A DNA stretch of 64,000 nucleotides. Origin: Desulfobacterales bacterium (GTDB taxonomy: Bacteria; Desulfobacterota; Desulfobacteria; Desulfobacterales; Desulfosalsimonadaceae). Where the stretch lies: assembly GCA_034520365.1 (NCBI GenBank), contig JAXHNP010000007.1, positions 682,001-746,000 on the forward strand, read 5' to 3'. Of the stretch, positions 24,339-33,388 are shown one piece after another. Made by a program: the position numbers and the translations under genes. The number at the start of each line of letters is the position of its first letter. Position 1 is the stretch's first letter. The notes under the pieces were generated by a model that worked only from the letters and a program-made list of their open reading frames with translations, did not search any database and was not told where the DNA came from.

Positions 24339-25607
24339 ATGGAGGGCACCATAAACGATCTTGAGCCATTAATGGCCGATGCCAAAGAAGACTTTGATTT
24401 AACAGAGCCTGGCCACCAGACGAGATTGCTGAAGCTGTCCGATGCGATTCTTGATAGAAATATTGAGATTGCCGATGTGGTAGAAATGTCACGTCGGCCA
24501 ATAGCCCCACTGGAATTTAAGATAGCCGCCAAATTGGTGGATTCGCGCTCCTTACTTTTGAAAAACGACCGGCCGCTGAAAGTTGGCGTCGTGTTTGCCA
24601 TGTGGGGCGAACAAAACCGGCTGCAGCCGAAAAGCGCTGCCAATCCGCATGGTGAAGACTCACTGCGCAATAAAATTCGTCAATTAGAATGGATCTGCCG
24701 GGAAACCGCTGTCGATTGGACCCTTTACCCTGTTGATGATGGCTGCCCTTACGGCAGCGGTCAAGCGGCCCGCGAAATTGCGTCCAAGTATGATCGAGAT
24801 AATAAAATCCGGATTATGTTTCTGGCCGAATATCTGCCTGCCACTTCAGGCCCGCTGCGCGGTCTCGCCTCGGTTGATGATTCGCGAAAGGCAGGCGCGA
24901 TTATTCTGGGCTGCAGCCAGGCAATAGCGGATGGCGCGGACGCGGTTATCTATACCGACGCAGACAATTCCGTGCATTTAGGGCAAATAGGCCTTTTGCT
25001 GAGGCCGTTTATACAAGACGGCATAAGGGTCGTACTCGGCAACCGCAAGCATCCTGATTCGGTGCTGGTTAAAGACAGCGCCCGCTGGGGTATCGGCATC
25101 AAAAATTTGCGTCACATGCAGCGCATGATTGGACAGGCTATATTTTCCCGCGGCATTTTGGATACGCAAGCTGCTTTTAAACTTTACGAGAGCCATCTTC
25201 TCCAAGAGATCATTTCCAACCCAACGGTTTTTGATTTTTCTTTTGACACCGATTGGATGGCAGCTTTCATTGCCCGCGATGAAGCGTTTGCGCAAACCCC
25301 GTTTGCCTTTCTCGATTCTTCGGCTGAATCGGCAACAGCAAAGCAGCAGCCGATGACTACGTGGGAGATGCTGCTTCTGGGACTCTTAAAGTCCATGCGA
25401 CGATATAATCTGCTCCAAACACCTGCCAGTCAAAAAATGGCGCGTGTAATTGACGAGGAGATCATTGACCACAAGGACTTGGAAAGCATTATTGATCATC
25501 TGCCGCCAGAATTAGAAGATGCGGATGAAAAAGATTATGGTAACCCTGAAGTGATGTCCCCCGAGGCCATGCAATCGTGGATTCGTCAACACAAAATGAC
25601 CGCTTAG
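24339..25607 (+). CDS. Glycosyltransferase family 2-like protein (GT-A fold)
   Basis: 422 residues. After a helical N-terminus of about 80 residues, LKVGVVFAMWGEQNRL begins a nucleotide-sugar-transferase-like fold. VDWTLYPVDDGCPYGSG resembles the DDGS region of GT2 enzymes, and DAVIYTDADNSVHLGQIG carries the DxD-like metal site. Later DTQAAFKLY and DFSFDTDWM fit acceptor-site segments. Donor and acceptor cannot be told. No operon partner on this strand. ATG at 24339 has only a weak ribosome site (GGTAAACC region), so the start is uncertain. 25608-25748 holds nothing recognisable. Confidence 0.65.
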   Translation: MEGTINDLEPLMADAKEDFDLTEPGHQTRLLKLSDAILDRNIEIADVVEMSRRPIAPLEFKIAAKLVDSRSLLLKNDRPLKVGVVFAMWGEQNRLQPKSAANPHGEDSLRNKIRQLEWICRETAVDWTLYPVDDGCPYGSGQAAREIASKYDRDNKIRIMFLAEYLPATSGPLRGLASVDDSRKAGAIILGCSQAIADGADAVIYTDADNSVHLGQIGLLLRPFIQDGIRVVLGNRKHPDSVLVKDSARWGIGIKNLRHMQRMIGQAIFSRGILDTQAAFKLYESHLLQEIISNPTVFDFSFDTDWMAAFIARDEAFAQTPFAFLDSSAESATAKQQPMTTWEMLLLGLLKSMRRYNLLQTPASQKMARVIDEEIIDHKDLESIIDHLPPELEDADEKDYGNPEVMSPEAMQSWIRQHKMTA

Positions 25608-25748
25608 CTTCCATTCTGGCTGATTCGGTCAAGTCAATCAACGCAATCCGAAGGGTCCTGCGCCAAAGGAATGTCAGCACCACATTGCCATCATGTTGAT
25701 TAATTTTAATGACTAAATGAGGACTCTAAAAAGGGCAAATTTATTGCC

Positions 25749-26597
25749 TTAACTGTCGCTCATCTGAAATTTCATGGCAATTTTATGGGCCCGGGTATGT
25801 TTCGGGATATGTTGAAGTTTGGGAAGGTCCGGGTAGCTGTTTAAATAAGACAGGGAAACCCGATTAAATTCTTCGGGATTCTCAATGTTGCAGACATGCC
25901 CGCATTTTTCAATAATATGGATAGATGCCTGAGGGTCACGCAGGTAACTTTGAATAACCAACGGCAGGAACAGGTGATCTTCATCGCCTGAAATATACAG
26001 TCGGGGAATTGTGTTTTGGGGCTGGTCGGGCAATGAAGCATAAAAAGGCTCCAAAGATTCCATTAGTTTATACCATTTTCGAAATTCCCGGCCGCCCAGT
26101 TTCTTTGCTTCACGGGCAAAAATTTGTCGAGAGGCGGCATGGCTTTTTTTGGGCATCATGATAAACGCAAACAATTTGTAAAGCCACATATATGGGATCA
26201 CCCACTGCAGCAAGGCACCTGATTTTAGCAGAAACCGTGCTCTGAAATCATATCCCTGGACCGCTCCGCTCAGCGTCATGGTTTTGATCCGGTCGGGAGC
26301 CAATATGCTGAAGGCATCCATCACAACGGTGCCCAGGGAAACACCGACGATATGTGCGGATGTGATATTCTCCTCGTCCATGACATTAATGGCACTCTTG
26401 GCCAGAGTTTCAAACGTGTAGGCGTTTAGCTGTTCAAGGGTGCAGCCGTGACCGAACAGATCGATAAACATCAGGTTGAAATGTTTTTTATATTCATCGA
26501 CCTGTTTGTAATAAATATTGGAATTGCCGCCCAGACCGTGCAGAAAAATGACCCACTCGCTGTCCTTGGAAAGTACGTGGGGGATATGGCATAGCAT
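25749..26597 (-). CDS. Alpha/beta-hydrolase
   Basis: 282 residues. The nucleophile elbow is GVSLGT (GxSxG), the oxyanion loop LHGLGGNSN, the acid is probably the Asp in ISGDEDHLF and the base the His in EKCGHVCNIENPEEF, giving a complete catalytic triad. Probably an esterase, lipase or dehalogenase-like hydrolase in the cytoplasm. It is the last gene of a minus-strand run behind the AlkB-like and ferritin-like genes (40-base gap), suggesting a role in processing their products. Confidence 0.8.
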   Translation of the reverse strand: MLCHIPHVLSKDSEWVIFLHGLGGNSNIYYKQVDEYKKHFNLMFIDLFGHGCTLEQLNAYTFETLAKSAINVMDEENITSAHIVGVSLGTVVMDAFSILAPDRIKTMTLSGAVQGYDFRARFLLKSGALLQWVIPYMWLYKLFAFIMMPKKSHAASRQIFAREAKKLGGREFRKWYKLMESLEPFYASLPDQPQNTIPRLYISGDEDHLFLPLVIQSYLRDPQASIHIIEKCGHVCNIENPEEFNRVSLSYLNSYPDLPKLQHIPKHTRAHKIAMKFQMSDS

Positions 26598-26637
26598 TGT
26601 CAGCGCTTCCTTTATTCTTTTTTACGGCAATATTTGA

Positions 26638-27489
26638 TCAGGAAATGATATGTTGTATCTTTCGTTTCTGACCCTGATAAATTTGAACATCTTTCGCACT
26701 CCAGGGCCGGAACCCCTTATCGGCGTATTTTGACGCGCCTCTTGTGAGCATCGGCAGGGTTTGAAAGATAAATTTCAGGTAAGATCCCCAATTTTTGGGT
26801 TTGCGCAGTATCCCATCTTTCAATAGAAAATAAAACTGAAGCCCGTAGACCGATACCAATGTCGCCGGCATCCATATAAAGAACAGGGACAGGGTCAACA
26901 GCCAGGTCCGTTTTTCCAGAGCTGAAAACACATCATAGCACACAGCCTGGTGCTCCAGTTCCTCCAGTGCGTGCCAGTTGGTGAAATCAATGGCGGCATT
27001 GGACAGGTCGGCCGTCCAGAACGCCTGGTTGACAATAAAATCCCTGCTGATAGCGGATGTAAAATGTTCAAACGCTGCAGGCATGGCCAATTCCCACGCA
27101 GGCGGTGAAACCCTGCGCAGTGACCTGATAAAAAATTTATGAAAGCGTTCAAAGGGGCGGAGAGCCGAATACCCGCAATTTTTAAGCAGATCATTGCACC
27201 GCAGGTGCATCAGCGTGTGTCGGCCCTCCTGCCGGATCAGCGCATCCATTTCACGGATCAGTTTCGGATCGGTAATGTTATCCGCGTATTTTCTGACAAT
27301 ATCGATGACTGTTTTTTCCGAGAGGGGCACTACAATGGAAAGGGCGTTCATAAATTGAGAGGTAAACGGATCTTTCAGCCAGTATTTGCCGACACCTGAA
27401 AAGTCAAACTCCGGCCAGCGGGGCACAATATCAAGGCCTTCAGGGGTTGAACTGGGTGCTGTTTCAGTCTGCGGTTTTCTTTTATTCAT
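26638..27489 (-). CDS. Predicted metal-dependent hydrolase / ferritin-like protein (PF10118-type)
   Basis: 283 residues. Histidine and glutamate pairs EGRHTLMHLR and WHALEELEHQAVCYD place it in the family annotated as predicted metal-dependent hydrolase, which has the helical EH-rich pattern of diiron ferritin-like proteins. It sits 14 bases behind an AlkB-like gene, and homologues are often near alkane or lipid genes. A diiron oxidase or hydrolase role on long-chain substrates is inferred. The true reaction is not established for the family as far as I know. Confidence 0.7.
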   Translation of the reverse strand: MNKRKPQTETAPSSTPEGLDIVPRWPEFDFSGVGKYWLKDPFTSQFMNALSIVVPLSEKTVIDIVRKYADNITDPKLIREMDALIRQEGRHTLMHLRCNDLLKNCGYSALRPFERFHKFFIRSLRRVSPPAWELAMPAAFEHFTSAISRDFIVNQAFWTADLSNAAIDFTNWHALEELEHQAVCYDVFSALEKRTWLLTLSLFFIWMPATLVSVYGLQFYFLLKDGILRKPKNWGSYLKFIFQTLPMLTRGASKYADKGFRPWSAKDVQIYQGQKRKIQHIIS

Positions 27490-27502
27490 CCCCCCTGCCT
27501 TT

Positions 27503-28552
27503 TTAGCTTTGTCTGAATTCCAGGGCCCGTGGATCCATTATTTTGCGCCATAATGCGGGAATTATTGCCATTAATATCATTCCCGCATAACTGGTGGGTA
27601 ACTGGGGAACATTATTATAATGACGAAGCAAATGATAGCGAGTGCCGGGTTTGTAATGATGGTCGGAATGGCGTTGTATGTTGAATAGAAAATGGTTGCT
27701 CAGCCAATTGCTTGAGTTCCAGGCGTGCCAGGGGCGAACCGGTTCAAATTTTCCAGGCTCGACTTCTTGTCGCAGCAACCCATAATGAACACCATAATTT
27801 GTAATTTCAAGCAAGCCAATTGCGATAAAATTATGCGCAAAAAGAAACAAAATGCCAAGCCCGCCAAATACCACTGCAAAAAGAACAGTATAGACCCCCT
27901 GCGCGACCAGAGCGACCACCATTGGGTTGCCCATACGCCAAACCGCTTTATTCTTTTTTTTCATTCGCTTGGCTTCAAACTCCCAGGCGCTTTTAAATCC
28001 GCCAAAAATTGATTTTGGCAGGAACTTATAAATAGACTCTCCAAGAAGAGCAGTTGCCGGATCCCTTGGCGTAGCAACCCACCGGTGATGTCCCACGACA
28101 TGCTCAATTCCAAAGTGCATGTACCATATGCTGCCATAAATTATTTTAGAAAGTAGTACTTCAAATTTTCCATTGACCCGATGGGCCAGTTCATGGGCTG
28201 CGCTGAGGCCCAAAATATTGGAGGTTATCCCTACGGAGATAATAAGACCTATCCGCTCCGTAAGAGACAAATCTCCGTAGCTAAACACATAAGCGCCCCA
28301 GAAAATAACTATAAGATGAACCGGGACGCTAAATAGGGTCATCATTTTATAGAGGTTTTCAGCGTCAAAAACTTTTTGTTTTTTGTCCGTTGGATTTCTT
28401 GTGTCTATACCGATAAGGGAATCCAGAAGTGGTCCAATTCCGAAGACTAAAAAAGGTGTTGTAAAGGTATAAAACCCTCCGAGCCAGTAGCCGAGATATG
28501 CGCTAATGGGAATTAGAAACACCAGAGAATATGACAAAACGTCGAGCCGCAT
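27503..28552 (-). CDS. alkB: Alkane 1-monooxygenase-like membrane diiron hydroxylase
   Basis: 349 residues, six hydrophobic helices. All histidine boxes are visible: HELAHR, EHVVGHHRWVATPRDPAT and NIQRHSDHHYK, plus NYGVHYGL in place of the usual NYxEHYGL. These bind the diiron centre of AlkB, which hydroxylates the terminal carbon of alkanes using O2 and rubredoxin. A close relative acting on other long-chain substrates (for example xylene monooxygenase-like) cannot be excluded, since the Glu in NYxEHYG is replaced by Val. It leads the operon with the ferritin-like and hydrolase genes. Confidence 0.88.
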   Translation of the reverse strand: MRLDVLSYSLVFLIPISAYLGYWLGGFYTFTTPFLVFGIGPLLDSLIGIDTRNPTDKKQKVFDAENLYKMMTLFSVPVHLIVIFWGAYVFSYGDLSLTERIGLIISVGITSNILGLSAAHELAHRVNGKFEVLLSKIIYGSIWYMHFGIEHVVGHHRWVATPRDPATALLGESIYKFLPKSIFGGFKSAWEFEAKRMKKKNKAVWRMGNPMVVALVAQGVYTVLFAVVFGGLGILFLFAHNFIAIGLLEITNYGVHYGLLRQEVEPGKFEPVRPWHAWNSSNWLSNHFLFNIQRHSDHHYKPGTRYHLLRHYNNVPQLPTSYAGMILMAIIPALWRKIMDPRALEFRQS

Positions 28553-28784
28553 TGAATATTTTCATTAAACCTAAGAGTCTATAATTTGGTATCTTTATTT
28601 CAATCAAACATAAGCATAAAGATTTTGTTTTAAAGACAATCAATATCGGGAAAATAAAACATTTTAAACACTGATTTGGCGTTGGATTTGTTTTCCGGAC
28701 CGGCAATTCTGTTATCAATGGCCCATAGAATAAAGAATTCAAGTTTTTGGACAGTTGCCGAAACCGGGGTAATGGATCATTATT

Positions 28785-31082
28785 TTAGATCTGGGGTGGT
28801 AAATTTCTCTTCACAACATCATAGAGATCATCCGGTTTGGTGGGCTTGGCAATATAATCGTTCATGCCCATATTTAGATAACTGCTTCGATCTCCTTCCA
28901 TGGCATGGCCCGTAAGGGCTATAATGGCAATGTTATGATTCCTTACTTTTGAAGACTTGTCACGGATGATCTCGGTGGCTTCAATGCCATCCATCTCGGG
29001 CATCTGGACATCCATCAGCACCAAGTCATAGTCATCGTTTTCAAGAGCCCGGATGGCTTCTTTACCGTTTTCAACAACATGGGCAGTGAAGCCAAAACGT
29101 TCAAGAAACCCTTGAACAACATCCTGATTGGCTGGAAAATCTTCAGCAACAAGGATTTTCGGCCGGTGCTTCATCTCTGCTCCGTAAGTTTTATTCGTAT
29201 CTGCTGAACTTGTTGTTTTCTTTTCTATTATTTCCGCTTCCGCCCCTGTTTTCTTATCGAGGACCAATGTGAATGTAAATACACTGCCTTCTCCCAACTG
29301 GCTTGAAACATTGAGATGTCCGCCCATCATCGCGATAAGATTATTAGCAATAGACAGCCCAAGACCGGTTCCCCCGAATTGCCGTGTCGTTGATGCATCC
29401 GCCTGGGTAAAGGCATCAAAAAGTGTTTGCACTTTTTCAGCTGAAATCCCGATACCGGTGTCAAGGACACTGAATTTCAACATTATCTGCGGTTCATCAG
29501 CCGGAGCTTTATTCTGAACCAAATCCACCTGTATTTGAATTTTGCCGCTATGTGTAAACTTAATGGCATTTCCGATAAGGTTTACCAAAACCTGACGGAT
29601 CCGGCCCGGATCACCTGAAACATATTGGGGAACGTTCGGATCAATCCGACAAGAATATTCCAGTTCCTTATCGCGGGCCTTTATTTCCATCATGCCGGTT
29701 ATCTCGTTAAGTAACTGAAACAAATCAAAATCAATATTTTCCAGCTCCATTTTATCTGCTTCAATTTTGGAAAAGTCTAAAATGTCATTGGTAACATTCA
29801 AGAGCGACTCCGCGCTTTGCTTAATTGTATCGACATAGTGCTGCTGTTTTTTCGATAATTCCATATCCGCCAAAAGATGGGACATGCCTATCACCGCGTT
29901 CATCGGGGTTCTGATTTCATGACTCATATTGGCCAAAAATTGACTTTTGGCAAGGTTTGCTGCTTCGGCCTGCTTTGCCATTTCATTTGCGAAAGCCGTC
30001 TCTTTTTCCAGGTTCAGGTTCACTGATTCGACTTTTTCAAGCGTAACTTTGAGTTCTTCTTCCATCCGCTTTTGCCCGGTAATATCGAGAAAGCTCCATA
30101 CCCGTCCTTCATGCCGCCCCTCTATCATCAATGGCTGGGAATAACTCTCAAACACCCGGCCATCTTTGAATTTCAAAATATCCCGGCTAATCTCCGCTGG
30201 TTTATCATGCATCTGCCAGACCTTGGAGAAAAAAGACTCAGGCTTATCAAGCTGGCCCAGAACGAAATCAAAGAATTTTTCGTTGTCTTTTGTCTCAAGG
30301 ACATCAGCGGGGATGCGCCACAACTTTGCGAATCTATCGTTTGTGGCAATTACTTTGCCGTTGGCGTCAATTGCCAAAATACCTTCGGCTACTGAATTCT
30401 GGATCGCTTCCATAAGAGACAGGGATCCGACCAGCTCGGTTTCCACTATTTTACGCCGGTCAACTTCATTTTTAATTTCTTTTAGCCTCTCTTCTATTTC
30501 CAAATGCGCTTTTTTTAATGACTTTCTGCTTTCACTCAGCTTTTTCGAGCTCGCAAAACTCAAATAAGCGACAAGCGATGAATAAAGAACAAGGAAGCCA
30601 ATGCACGCATAAGCCGTTGCAATGCTGGATCGCGGGGTATAATCAAACCCGTTGAATAATCCGGCGGAAAGCAGGCCCATGCCTAAGCAAAACAAGGAAT
30701 TTCTGAAAAGGCTCAGGCCTCCTGTTGCCAGCTGGTTTATTGTTGTACCAACAAAAAAAACGCTTGACGGCCAGAGCTGAAAAGAGACCAGGTTAATCCA
30801 TATCCCGCATAAAAATGTTTCAAAATACAAATTCCGATATTCGGCTTTTCTCCCATCTTTGCTGTATTTTGCGGCCAGATACGCAATGTGGGGCCACACA
30901 ATAACCTGAAGAAATATGGCCGACCAGAGGAGAATACCCGGGTTCTTGTAAAATATGGTGCTTAAAACAATTCCATAAAGGAGAAAGCCTATGATGCGAG
31001 GCATATAGTTGAATCGAGCTAAGGGAGGAGCTCCGTATTGTTCTGCTTCTATGTATGTTTGCCCACGGGTTTTTTTCTTCAT
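28785..31082 (-). CDS. Hybrid sensor histidine kinase with MASE2 membrane domain
   Basis: 765 residues. Order: MASE2-type membrane region (about 20-190, with RFNYMPRIIGFLLYG and YRNLYFETFLCGIW), coiled coil, PAS domain (about 225-345, DANGKVIATNDRFAKLW), HisKA with MSHEIRTPMNAVIGMSHLL, HATPase with NLIGNAIKFTHSG, DTGIGIS and GTGLGLSIA, and a C-terminal receiver domain with DLVLMDVQMPEMDGIEA (phospho-Asp) and the Lys in AKPTKPDDL. MASE2 is usually attached to GGDEF cyclases, so its use on a kinase is less common. No cognate regulator next to it. Confidence 0.88.
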   Translation of the reverse strand: MKKKTRGQTYIEAEQYGAPPLARFNYMPRIIGFLLYGIVLSTIFYKNPGILLWSAIFLQVIVWPHIAYLAAKYSKDGRKAEYRNLYFETFLCGIWINLVSFQLWPSSVFFVGTTINQLATGGLSLFRNSLFCLGMGLLSAGLFNGFDYTPRSSIATAYACIGFLVLYSSLVAYLSFASSKKLSESRKSLKKAHLEIEERLKEIKNEVDRRKIVETELVGSLSLMEAIQNSVAEGILAIDANGKVIATNDRFAKLWRIPADVLETKDNEKFFDFVLGQLDKPESFFSKVWQMHDKPAEISRDILKFKDGRVFESYSQPLMIEGRHEGRVWSFLDITGQKRMEEELKVTLEKVESVNLNLEKETAFANEMAKQAEAANLAKSQFLANMSHEIRTPMNAVIGMSHLLADMELSKKQQHYVDTIKQSAESLLNVTNDILDFSKIEADKMELENIDFDLFQLLNEITGMMEIKARDKELEYSCRIDPNVPQYVSGDPGRIRQVLVNLIGNAIKFTHSGKIQIQVDLVQNKAPADEPQIMLKFSVLDTGIGISAEKVQTLFDAFTQADASTTRQFGGTGLGLSIANNLIAMMGGHLNVSSQLGEGSVFTFTLVLDKKTGAEAEIIEKKTTSSADTNKTYGAEMKHRPKILVAEDFPANQDVVQGFLERFGFTAHVVENGKEAIRALENDDYDLVLMDVQMPEMDGIEATEIIRDKSSKVRNHNIAIIALTGHAMEGDRSSYLNMGMNDYIAKPTKPDDLYDVVKRNLPPQI

Positions 31083-31422
31083 ATTATTCGTAAAAAATAA
31101 AAATGAATTCGAAACTGCTTATTATAATAATCAATCTCATGCTTAAATTTTTATATCAAAACCAGGGGATAAACAAGGACAACTTTATAAGAGCAGGCTC
31201 AAAAATATATGGGGATGGCGGAGGTTTTAAATACTGTCGCCAATAATCTCGCCCAACAATTTCAAGATTGGCAATGTGGATAATAAAATAGCAAACCGGC
31301 CAACCAAATTCTGAAAATTAAAGAAACAAACGGGAGTTGTGGCCATCTCGCTTTAAAACAGATAACGCATTTTGCTTTCCGGGGCGGGTATGGCAGGCGA
31401 GATTATCAACCGCTTCAGAACT

Positions 31423-31737
31423 TCAGAAGCCGGTGAGTAAAAAATCCAGTGCTGCAATTATCTCATCGCGCCGATCTTTAAGGGTGCCCGCCTTTTGCCC
31501 TATTGATTGGACCGAAATACCGGCTAACTCGGAGGTAGACATAATAACCGGGGTTTCATTGACCGTGAATTCGGGATTGAGATGCCGGAGAGGTTTTCCC
31601 GCAGCCGAGGCATTTATAAGAGGCACAACCACTCGTGTTGCCAGCGTATCGAGCAAGTCGGCCTGAACATCGAGCAAATAAGGAATTTCTTGATTTGTTT
31701 CCGGGTTGGGATTTCCATACACATCGAATTGAGCCAT
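31423..31737 (-). CDS. ccdB: CcdB-type toxin
   Basis: 104 residues. AQFDVYGNPNPETNQEIPYL, LATRVVVPLINA, LNPEFTVNETPVIMSTSELA and the C-terminal DRRDEIIAALDFLLTGF match CcdB, which poisons DNA gyrase. The start at 31737 overlaps the antitoxin stop by one base (TGATG). Length and C-terminus (active residues at the end) are normal. Forms a type II module with the gene upstream. Confidence 0.9.
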   Translation of the reverse strand: MAQFDVYGNPNPETNQEIPYLLDVQADLLDTLATRVVVPLINASAAGKPLRHLNPEFTVNETPVIMSTSELAGISVQSIGQKAGTLKDRRDEIIAALDFLLTGF

Positions 31738-31988
31738 CAAAATTTCCTCAAGCCTTCACTGAAAACACCTTTTGTCTGGATGCGATGATTGTAGGCCTCA
31801 ATTGCATCTCGATTCTCTTTCTTCCATTCATGCTGTTTTGCCTCGGCCAGCATTTCTATAAGATGATTTTCCAGAACATTTGAAAGGTTTATATGGAGCT
31901 CTTTTGCCTTCATGAGAAGATCGCTGTTGATGCTGAGATTGGCAGCCTTTTTTGGCGCGTTGGTGTTATAAAAATTAACTGCTTTCAT
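31737..31988 (-). CDS. ccdA: CcdA-type antitoxin
   Basis: 83 residues with an N-terminal DNA-binding part (KKAANLSINSDLLMKAKELH, ribbon-helix-helix type) and a C-terminal tail that wraps the toxin (EWKKENRDAIEAYNHRIQTK). It precedes and overlaps ccdB. A strong AGGAGG is located just upstream. A TGCGCA pair upstream (32001-32019) is the probable operator. Confidence 0.88.
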   Translation of the reverse strand: MKAVNFYNTNAPKKAANLSINSDLLMKAKELHINLSNVLENHLIEMLAEAKQHEWKKENRDAIEAYNHRIQTKGVFSEGLRKF

Positions 31989-32000
31989 GTGTCCTCCTTG

Positions 32001-32019
32001 TGCGCAAAAATTATGCGCA
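32001..32019. promoter_or_regulatory. Probable CcdA operator
   Basis: TGCGCA-N7-TGCGCA, two identical palindromic half-sites 13 bases apart, lie 12 bases before the ccdA start codon on the minus strand. CcdA-type ribbon-helix-helix proteins bind pairs of short palindromes, so this is a likely autoregulatory site. Confidence 0.5.
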
Positions 32020-32323
32020 GATGTTATCCCTGTAAATGTATTCTGTCAAGATCTTGCGGTGTAAGTGCTGGAGATTTTTGAGTAGGAATGGTTATATTGG
32101 AAGGCAGGATTTTTAAAATCCTGGATCGATCAGAATTTCGGCCTTCCGAGCACAGCTCTGGTTCCAATCGATAGTTGCAGAGAAACCCTTATTCATACCC
32201 TGACATTTAACTTGTATACCGAATAGCAGATGTTATAATATTATGTAGACTTGAATGGCCATAGCGCGCATAATGATTTCGTTAGTGTGAGGATTTTTAG
32301 AACCATCTCTTCAGGGTTGAACA

Positions 32324-32614
32324 ATGGATAGACAGCGCGTCCTTGAACTGCTGAGCCGCAGTAAACCCGAATTGCAGGCCCGATTTGAGGTGACTATGCT
32401 GGCATTATTCGGCTCCACTGCCCGTGACAATGCAACCAGTGTCAGTGATGTTGATATACTGGTAGCCTTTGACGGTCCAGCCACCTCCAGGCGCTATTTT
32501 GGTGTACAGTTCTACTTGGAGGATCTTCTCGGCTGCCCGGTCGATCTGGTGACCGAAAAGGCCCTGCGAACGGAATTGCGCCCTTATATTGAACGGGAGC
32601 GGGTCAATGTCTGA
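32324..32614 (+). CDS. mntA: MntA-type nucleotidyltransferase antitoxin
   Basis: 96 residues. The motif LFGSTARDNATSVSDVDILV is the GSx10DxD core of minimal nucleotidyltransferases. In HepT/MntA modules this enzyme adenylylates the HepT toxin and neutralises it. Overlaps the next gene by 8 bases. The gap 31989-32323 holds the CcdA operator and an AT-rich stretch without genes. Confidence 0.88.
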   Translation: MDRQRVLELLSRSKPELQARFEVTMLALFGSTARDNATSVSDVDILVAFDGPATSRRYFGVQFYLEDLLGCPVDLVTEKALRTELRPYIERERVNV

Positions 32615-32963
32615 TACCAGCAAACGTGAATGGCGTTTTTACCTCGACGATATGATCGGTTTTGCTGAAAAAGTCCTGTCCTACACTGAAGGCCTTGACC
32701 AAGCAGGTTTCGAGGTGAGCGGGATGACATATGACGCCACCCTGCGCAACTTGGAGTTAATCGGTGAAGCCGCAACCCACATTCCTGAAGATTTTCGCGC
32801 TGCCCATCCTGAGATTCCCTGGCGGATGATGATCGCCACCCGCAACCAGCTCATTCATGGATATCTCGGCATTGATAACGACACCCTCTGGAGCATAATT
32901 CAAGACGATGTGCCCGAATTGTTGCCGATACTGAAATCTCTGAAAACTGACTCCACAGCATAG
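32607..32963 (+). CDS. hepT: HepT-like (DUF86) ribonuclease toxin
   Basis: 118 residues from ATG 32607 (GGGAG in front, overlap with mntA). The RNase motif R-N-Q-L-I-H-G-Y (Rx4-6HxY) and the helical DUF86 pattern are clear: LRNLELIGEAATHIPEDFR. HepT cleaves RNA when not modified by MntA. An upstream in-frame ATG (32589) lies inside mntA and is less likely. Confidence 0.88.
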   Translation: MSDTSKREWRFYLDDMIGFAEKVLSYTEGLDQAGFEVSGMTYDATLRNLELIGEAATHIPEDFRAAHPEIPWRMMIATRNQLIHGYLGIDNDTLWSIIQDDVPELLPILKSLKTDSTA

Positions 32964-33388
32964 CTTGCCATATTCCTGAGGAGCAAAAATGGCAGGTGGA
33001 GTCAGGAATGCAAAAAGAACCCGTCAGCTATCCGATAAAAATGGGGCATACAATATGTGGTATTGCCCTGCGGCGGACCAAAGGCCGGCATTACTGTCTT
33101 TTCTGTTTGAGAGTGCTGAGCGGTCCTAAAATTCGCATAGCTGAAGTTTATAGCCGCATGTTGCACTGAACCCCCCAATAAATGTCTCCCCACCATTTCA
33201 TATTTTACCATTGCAACCAATCGGTACAGTTATTAATATATATAATAATATCCATCAGAAATATGTTTTACTTGCAGGATGTTCAAGCTTACTGGGCGGC
33301 CCAAAGGGTTTATAAAGATTCTTACTGGAAAACCATTCAAGCCATACTCCCGATGGATTTATTGACATAACAATCCCTGGAGCCCGTT

